NCBI GenBank assembly: GCA_028279945.1
Contig: JANQMT010000134.1
Span: 1 to 17,987, forward strand
Reading direction: 5' to 3'
DNA length: 17,987 nucleotides
Source: JAKSCF01 sp028279945
GTDB taxonomy: Bacteria; Bacillota; Clostridia; Peptostreptococcales; JAAYPU01
This document shows, piece by piece, positions 13,705 to 17,987 of this stretch. The notes under the pieces were generated by a model. That model was given only the letters and a program-made list of their open reading frames with translations. It was not told where the DNA came from and ran no database searches. How positions within the stretch are numbered: the first letter of the stretch is position 1; each line of letters opens with the position of its first letter. Made by a program: the position numbers and the translations under genes.

Positions 13705-13752
13705 TAAACCTCTAAATTGATATTTTTATTCAAACATCAATTTAGAGGTTTA
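13705..13752. terminator. Long perfect hairpin terminator after the small membrane protein
   Basis: Bases 13705-13721 pair with 13736-13752 over 17 uninterrupted base pairs with a 14-nt loop. The 3' arm ends in GGTTTA followed by TATA, so the T-run is short. It closes the kinase/membrane-protein unit; it is nearly symmetric and could also act leftward on the surface-protein transcript. Confidence 0.7.
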
Positions 13753-13867
13753 TATAAGCTTTGAAATATTGTTAAAATCATTTATAAAATTTTATTCTGT
13801 ATTGGAAAGCATTGGTTTTAATAAAATTAAATGAGGTTGTATTACAATATAGCTAATTCAGTTGCTT

Positions 13868-14923
13868 TTATAATTCCAATACAGTATTTTCAGTATATTT
13901 TTTGTATTTTATTTCACCGCTGGATTCATAAATTTTGTATAGTTTTTCATCCTCATCATCATCACAAAAATATCCTTCAATATCTATAACTTCAGCATCA
14001 TCATCATCGTCAGAGTCATCATTAATTACATCATCAATTTTATCGTAGATATCTTCCAAGAAACTTTGAATATCATCATTTTCAAGTGCCTTCCACTCAT
14101 CCTCATAATTATCATCTTCCAATTTTATGTAAACGTAGAAAGTAAGCTCATCTTTATCTTCTTCTAACTCTATTTTCAAGTCATCGTTATCAATATCGTC
14201 TAACCGTCCAAACTCGTCATCCTCCAGGCTTTCATTAAGCGTATCTTCAAGATTATCTATATTGCTTACCAATTTCAATTTACCGCCTGTGGTTACACTA
14301 AATTGGTCAAGAACTTTAGAGTCATCCCTAACAGATCCTTCAATATTTGCATCCTCAAACTCGTCCAAAATATCGTCAACAATATTCTGAATATAAGATT
14401 TCTGGTTTCTGGAAGATATATCATTCCAATCTGATTTTTCAGTCTCTATTATGACATTAATATCGTCTTCATTTCCCTTTAAAGATATTTCAAAATCCGC
14501 ATCTTTATATTCATGGTATTCATAATCAAGGTCTTCTGCTAATTCCTCTAATTCTTCAGTACTGCCACCTTCGTATTTTGCAAGCTCAGCCTCAAGCACA
14601 ATAATTTTATTCTGAAGCTGAGATATTGTTGCAGAATCTTCTGTATCTGCTATAGCAACGGTTTTGGATGAATTATTCCATGTTACACTTTTACCAAAAA
14701 GCGTTGACACACTTTTTAAAGGAAGATATGTCCTTCCATTGATTACAATAGGACTCACTTGACGGGTCTTATCCTCGTTGTTATAGGTCACTTTCACTGT
14801 GCCGCTCCATGCATCCACTCTTTTCTTATAGCCCGACTTTCCTCCTACAGAAATAATTGTCATACTTATAATAACAGCAATTATCACTATAGGTACAAGA
14901 ATACTTTTAGTTTTTTTCAGCAT
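13868..14923 (-). CDS. Membrane-anchored acidic surface protein with copper-amine-oxidase N-terminal domain
   Basis: A 351-aa exported protein. Residues 1-7 are basic and 8-27 hydrophobic, with no clear cleavage motif, so it is probably an uncleaved anchor with the rest outside. Residues about 41-93 match the Cu_amine_oxidN1 (stalk) domain: V-x-V-x-Y-N at the front, then VINGRTYLPLKSVSTLFGKSVTW and TVAIAD; in Clostridia this is a common non-enzymatic surface module. A coiled coil follows (98-130). Then come two similar segments of mixed strand and helix (about 143-218 and 248-341), each with a D-hydrophobic-E strand, a Trp-containing turn and an I-x-x-hydrophobic-D-D/E-I-L/D helix. The C-terminal half is extremely Asp/Glu-rich, with five Asp in a row at 305-309. 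GGGGG lies 7 nt before the ATG. Monocistronic. Exact role unknown; Ca2+ or cation binding is possible from composition only. Confidence 0.82.
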   Translation of the reverse strand: MLKKTKSILVPIVIIAVIISMTIISVGGKSGYKKRVDAWSGTVKVTYNNEDKTRQVSPIVINGRTYLPLKSVSTLFGKSVTWNNSSKTVAIADTEDSATISQLQNKIIVLEAELAKYEGGSTEELEELAEDLDYEYHEYKDADFEISLKGNEDDINVIIETEKSDWNDISSRNQKSYIQNIVDDILDEFEDANIEGSVRDDSKVLDQFSVTTGGKLKLVSNIDNLEDTLNESLEDDEFGRLDDIDNDDLKIELEEDKDELTFYVYIKLEDDNYEDEWKALENDDIQSFLEDIYDKIDDVINDDSDDDDDAEVIDIEGYFCDDDEDEKLYKIYESSGEIKYKKYTENTVLEL

Positions 14924-15049
14924 AAATATACCCCCTTATTTCTCTTAATATTTATACACAACATAATTTTTACAACTTCTACTCCATGTTAACATACATA
15001 TTATTATCATTACAACCCTTCTGCTATATTTTTCCTTTTGACTCATTTT

Positions 15050-15106
15050 AATAAATAAAAACCCCCTGCATACGTTTATATTATAAATAAACATACGTAA
15101 GAGGTT
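15050..15106 (-). terminator. Intrinsic terminator of the yebC-family gene
   Basis: On the minus strand 15106-15087 pairs with 15079-15060 over 20 positions with one mismatch and four G-U pairs, around a 7-nt loop. TTTTATTTATT follows. The G-U pairs are valid only leftward, matching the gene at 15163. From here to 14924 the gap presumably holds the surface-protein promoter, but I could not settle on one. Confidence 0.8.
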
Positions 15107-15162
15107 AAGATTGCTATATTCTATGTTTGTATTAAAAGTTTGAATATATTAATACCCTATTA

Positions 15163-15885
15163 TTATTCTAAATCCTCAACACAATTATGATAGACCTTCT
15201 GTACATCATCGTCATCTTCTAATATATTGATCAGCCTGATCAATTGTTTTTTGTCGCCGCCACTTAATGGTGCCGCATCTATGGATGCGATGAGTTCTAT
15301 ATCAGCTTCTACAAATGCATAGCCGGCTTCTGATAACGCACTTTTGACATCATCAAAATTATCCGTTGAAGTAAAAATTTCGAAACTGTCGTCATGCGTT
15401 GCCATATCTTCCATTTCAGCTTCTAAAGCCACTTCCATTAATTCATCTTCACTGATTTCATCAGTTCTCTCAATTAATAGATAGCCTTTGCGCTCAAACA
15501 TATAGCTTACGCATCCCGGCACTCCAAGATTACCACCAAATTTATCAAAATAATGTTTTACATGACTGCTTGTTCGATTTTTATTATCCGTTAGAGCTTC
15601 AACTATGATGGCTACACCACCCGGTCCGTAACCTTCATAATTATGAGATTCATAAGATTCTCCCTCTAACTCCCCTGTTCCTTTTTTAATTGCTCGTTGT
15701 ATATTATCATTTGGCATATTAATAGCCTTAGCTTTACTAATTGCGTTTTCTAATGCAACATTATATACTGGGTCTCCTCCCTCTTTTGCTGCAACTGTAA
15801 TCAATCTTGCATATTTGGTAAAGACTTGTGCTCTTTTCGCATCTTGCTTGTCTTTTCTGTTAGCAATAGTTCCATGTCTGCCCAT
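15163..15885 (-). CDS. yebC: YebC/PmpR/TACO1-family protein
   Basis: A 240-aa three-domain protein of the YebC family. The family is often annotated as a DNA-binding regulator. TACO1 is a mitochondrial translation activator, and bacterial YebC-type proteins have more recently been linked to relief of ribosome stalling at proline-rich stretches. Visible signatures: N-terminal GRHGTIANRKDKQDAKRA followed by FTKYAR, AAKEGGDP, INMPNDNIQRAIKKGTG, YEGYGPGGVAIIVE, LTDNKNRT and the C-terminal YHNCVEDLE. The opening MGRHGTI differs from the commoner MAGHSKW, so it may be a distinct paralogue; a genome with two copies is possible. AGGAG lies 7 nt before the ATG. It stands alone with its own terminator. 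Confidence 0.93.
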   Translation of the reverse strand: MGRHGTIANRKDKQDAKRAQVFTKYARLITVAAKEGGDPVYNVALENAISKAKAINMPNDNIQRAIKKGTGELEGESYESHNYEGYGPGGVAIIVEALTDNKNRTSSHVKHYFDKFGGNLGVPGCVSYMFERKGYLLIERTDEISEDELMEVALEAEMEDMATHDDSFEIFTSTDNFDDVKSALSEAGYAFVEADIELIASIDAAPLSGGDKKQLIRLINILEDDDDVQKVYHNCVEDLE

Positions 15886-16025
15886 AATAACACTCCTAAT
15901 TATTTAATCATAATACAATTATAGTTTTATTCTATAGTTATTTCAATGAAAAAAGGTTAATTATTCTAAAGGAAAAGCTATTATTCTATTATTAAAATCC
16001 TTTTTTATTTTAAGATAAATAAGTA

Positions 16026-16107
16026 TGATATAATCGTAAATAAGTCGGATATTTGGATGGAGGTATAATGGAAGCTGCTTTGAATTTTAAATAAGATTAA
16101 AAATCTT
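16026..16107 (+). other. Extended -10 promoter, RBS and 8-codon ORF facing the DUF711 gene
   Basis: An extended -10 TGATATAAT (16026-16034) is followed by GGAGG (16059-16063), an ATG at 16068 and an 8-codon frame (MEAALNFK) ending at 16094. A 6-bp hairpin AAGATT/AATCTT (16093-16107) comes next and overlaps the end of the convergent gene. The -35 is poor. It may be a decayed gene start, a tiny transcript or chance. The remainder of the 15886-16106 gap shows only AT-rich sequence. Confidence 0.3.
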
Positions 16108-17465
16108 TAGTTCTTCATACTATGAATCGGTGCCGGAATCCTGCCGCCTCTTTCAATAAAGAGCCGGCTTGAAAAATTACTGACTTTCATAACAGGCGCA
16201 CTGCCTAAAAGGCCGCCGAATTCAACTTCATCTCCAACGTCTTTTCCCATTACAGGTATTATTCTAACAGCTGTAGTTTTGTTATTAATCACGCCAATAG
16301 CAGCTTCATCGGCAATAATGGCTGCAATGGTTTCAGATGGCGTATCACCGGGTATGGCAATCATATCCAGTCCTACTGAGCAAACACACGTCATTGCCTC
16401 CAGCTTTTCTAAAGATAGAGCACCGGATTTAACAGCTGCAATCATCCCTTCATCTTCGCTGACAGGAATAAATGCTCCGCTTAACCCGCCTACATGGGAT
16501 GACGCCATAACGCCGCCTTTCTTTACTGCATCATTTAGTAGTGCCAGTGCCGCAGTAGTACCCGGAGCACCACATGTTTCCAGGCCCATTTCTTCAAGAA
16601 TCCTGGCAATACTGTCACCGATCTCCGGCGTAGGCGCTAGAGATAAGTCTACAATCCCGAATGGTACATCTAACCTTTTTGATGCCTCATTTGCAACAAG
16701 TTGTCCCATTCTGGTAATTTTAAAAGAAGTTTTCTTTATGGTATCGGCTACCACGTCAAAAGGCTTGTTTTTGCAAGTCTCCAGTGCGACTTTAACAACA
16801 CCCGGTCCGCTAACACCAACATTTATAACCGTATCGGATTCACCTACACCATGAAAAGCGCCGGCCATAAAAGGATTATCTTCAACTGCATTGGCAAATA
16901 CTACTAGTTTTGCACAACCAATACTATCTTTGTCAGCAGTTAGTTTGGCGGTATCGGTAATCACATAACCCATCTCTCTAACCGCATCCATATTGATTCC
17001 AGACTTTGTATTACCAACGTTGACTGAAGAACATACCCTTTCAGTAACACTTAATGCCTCCGGTATAGATTTTAAAAGTATTTCGTCGCCTTTGTTATAG
17101 CCTTTATGAACCAAAGCGGAATATCCACCAATAAAATTCACACCCACTTCTTTGGCTGCTTTGTCCAGGATTTCCGCATATTTCACATAGTTTGTATCAT
17201 TAGAAGCTTGGGCTACTAATGATATTGGCGTTACAGAAATACGTTTATTGATAATGGGAATACCGTATTCTTTTTCAATCTCATCACCGGTTTGTACCAG
17301 CTTTTCAGCTTTTTTTGTGATCTTATCATAAATTTTTTGCCTGCAGTTTTCACCATCTTCTCTTATACAGTCTAATAATGAAATGCCCATGGTGATGGTT
17401 CTAATATCTAACTTTTCTTTGTCTATCATAGAAATGGTTTCCATAATATTTTTATAGTTAATCAT
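16107..17465 (-). CDS. DUF711 / UPF0210 family protein (PFL-like)
   Basis: A 452-aa cytosolic protein of the DUF711 (UPF0210) family, annotated in some databases as PFL family because of structural likeness to glycyl-radical enzymes. No function is established. Recognisable family stretches: IRTITMGISLLDC near residue 22, NKRISVTPISL, FIGGYSALVHKG, ERVCSSVNVGNT, GAFHGVGESD, and the C-terminal RGGRIPAPIHS. Length is normal. The ATG at 17465 has GGGGG 8 nt upstream. It follows the ACT-domain gene after 17 nt; adjacency of these two families (UPF0237 and UPF0210) is widespread in Firmicutes and suggests one pathway in which the ACT protein regulates or partners with DUF711. It is the last gene of the operon; no convincing terminator is seen. 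Confidence 0.92.
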   Translation of the reverse strand: MINYKNIMETISMIDKEKLDIRTITMGISLLDCIREDGENCRQKIYDKITKKAEKLVQTGDEIEKEYGIPIINKRISVTPISLVAQASNDTNYVKYAEILDKAAKEVGVNFIGGYSALVHKGYNKGDEILLKSIPEALSVTERVCSSVNVGNTKSGINMDAVREMGYVITDTAKLTADKDSIGCAKLVVFANAVEDNPFMAGAFHGVGESDTVINVGVSGPGVVKVALETCKNKPFDVVADTIKKTSFKITRMGQLVANEASKRLDVPFGIVDLSLAPTPEIGDSIARILEEMGLETCGAPGTTAALALLNDAVKKGGVMASSHVGGLSGAFIPVSEDEGMIAAVKSGALSLEKLEAMTCVCSVGLDMIAIPGDTPSETIAAIIADEAAIGVINNKTTAVRIIPVMGKDVGDEVEFGGLLGSAPVMKVSNFSSRLFIERGGRIPAPIHSMKN

Positions 17466-17482
17466 TTGACATGCCCCCGTTT

Positions 17483-17752
17483 CTATATATTGTGCATGGA
17501 ATTAAAAATATCTTCGTGTTGAATTCTAATGGACATCCCCATTTTTTCACTTTGCTTTTTTAACATGGATTGAATCTCTTCATAGCCTACTTTGCATTTT
17601 CCCATATCTACGATCATAATCATTGTAAAAAAATCTTGTAAAATGGTTTGGCTGATATCTAAGATATTGACATTGTTTTCAGCAAGTATTGTTGTAACAT
17701 TTGCAATAATTCCTATTCTATCTTTTCCCAACACGGTTATTACAGCTTTCAT
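17483..17752 (-). CDS. ACT-domain protein, UPF0237 family
   Basis: An 89-aa single ACT domain with babb-abb layout: MKAVITVLGKDRIGIIANVT forms the first strand and helix, followed by NNVNILDISQT, the FFTMIMIVDM strand, and a second helix ending in IRIQHEDIF. ACT domains bind amino acids or other small ligands and usually act as dimers. The G-K-D-R-x-G-I loop is the typical ligand site. The ATG at 17752 is chosen because AGGAG lies 10 nt upstream and the family starts with M-K-A; a GTG at 17776 would precede the RBS and overlap the upstream gene. The RBS overlaps the end of the activase-like gene, so the three genes form one operon. Confidence 0.92.
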   Translation of the reverse strand: MKAVITVLGKDRIGIIANVTTILAENNVNILDISQTILQDFFTMIMIVDMGKCKVGYEEIQSMLKKQSEKMGMSIRIQHEDIFNSMHNI

Positions 17753-17768
17753 TTGAATAATTCTCCTC

Positions 17769-17987
17769 TCAAACACATTCTTCTGTTTTTTGTTTTAAAT
17801 TTTTATTAGCTGTAGACATCATAAGCTTAATTCTATTTAATTGATTGACCTCACTGGCACCTGGGTCATAATCAATGGCTACAATATTAGCAAAGCTATA
17901 TCGTTTTCTTAATGCTTTAATCATACCTTTACCTGTTATATGGTTAGGTAAGCATGCAAATGGTTGTAAGCACGCAATGTTATGAAC
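17769..17987 (-). CDS. C-terminal end of a 2-hydroxyacyl-CoA dehydratase activase-like protein (partial)
   Basis: The last 72 codons of a gene that continues beyond the right edge. The frame is open from 17987 to the TGA at 17771-17769. It reads ACLQPFACLPNHITGKGM, then an LRKRY helix, then AIDYDPGASEVNQLNRIKL. This matches the end of the very large (about 1400 aa) proteins annotated as acyl-CoA dehydratase activase or CoA-substrate-specific enzyme activase, which combine BcrAD/BadFG ATPase domains with a dehydratase-like part. The two cysteines spaced by C-x5-C are conserved in that segment and could serve an iron-sulfur centre. It is directly upstream of the ACT and DUF711 genes with overlapping signals. 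Confidence 0.85.
   Translation of the reverse strand, partial: VHNIACLQPFACLPNHITGKGMIKALRKRYSFANIVAIDYDPGASEVNQLNRIKLMMSTANKNLKQKTEECV

Noticed and set aside
13797..13884. 11-bp perfect inverted repeat (CTGTATTGGAA and its complement) spanning the end of the surface-protein gene
   Set aside because: The arms are 66 nt apart, one lies in codons, no T-run follows, and there are no direct repeats or transposase; it may be chance in AT-rich DNA.
16279..16907. Long plus-strand ORF (191 aa) inside the DUF711 gene
   Set aside because: It is the complement of a well-conserved coding region, with low-complexity Ser/Pro/Ala composition and no promoter or RBS.

Overview
The window is AT-rich, with strong GGAGG-type ribosome binding sites, textbook sigma-A promoters and intrinsic terminators. 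It carries a CsoR-family repressor, a short HisG with HisZ, a surface protein of the copper-amine-oxidase-N type, and the tail of a giant 2-hydroxyacyl-CoA dehydratase activase-like protein. Together these point to an anaerobic low-GC Gram-positive of the class Clostridia. I cannot name a genus. No insertion sequence, phage gene, CRISPR array, tRNA or rRNA was seen; this looks like ordinary chromosome.

Layout. (1) 1-257 (+): a multi-helix RNA-like element ending in a terminator, with no ORF. (2) 2280-266 (-): promoter and CsoR-type operator, then MATE exporter, csoR and a small ScdA_N-like protein, apparently one self-regulated operon. (3) 2880-2322 (-): a lone unknown protein with its own terminator. 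(4) 9683-3067 (-): a histidine operon in the order hisZ-hisG-hisD-hisB-hisH-hisA-hisF-hisIE, with a 15-bp palindrome over its -10 box. The divergent hisK (+) supplies histidinol phosphatase. Only hisC is missing from the pathway here. (5) 10612-11010: a non-coding block holding a second RNA-like element on the minus strand, with its own promoter and terminator, plus a smaller foldable element and another promoter. (6) 11119-11430 (-): remnant of a potassium channel gene. (7) 11482-13752 (+): orphan PAS/GAF histidine kinase and a two-helix membrane protein. (8) 14923-13868 (-): an acidic membrane-anchored surface protein containing a duplicated domain. (9) 15885-15163 (-): YebC-family protein with a long terminator. 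(10) 17987-16107 (-): tail of the activase-like protein, an ACT-domain protein and a DUF711 protein in one tight operon.

How the parts work together. The his genes encode nearly all of histidine synthesis from PRPP and ATP, and are probably controlled by a DNA-binding repressor, because no T-box leader fits in the roughly 80-nt leader. The MATE-CsoR operon is probably induced by a ligand of the repressor (copper or a thiol-reactive species) and exports something. The most novel material is non-coding: two elements (about 1-257 and 10834-10612) whose long helices contain G-U pairs that are valid on only one strand, as expected for transcribed structured RNA.
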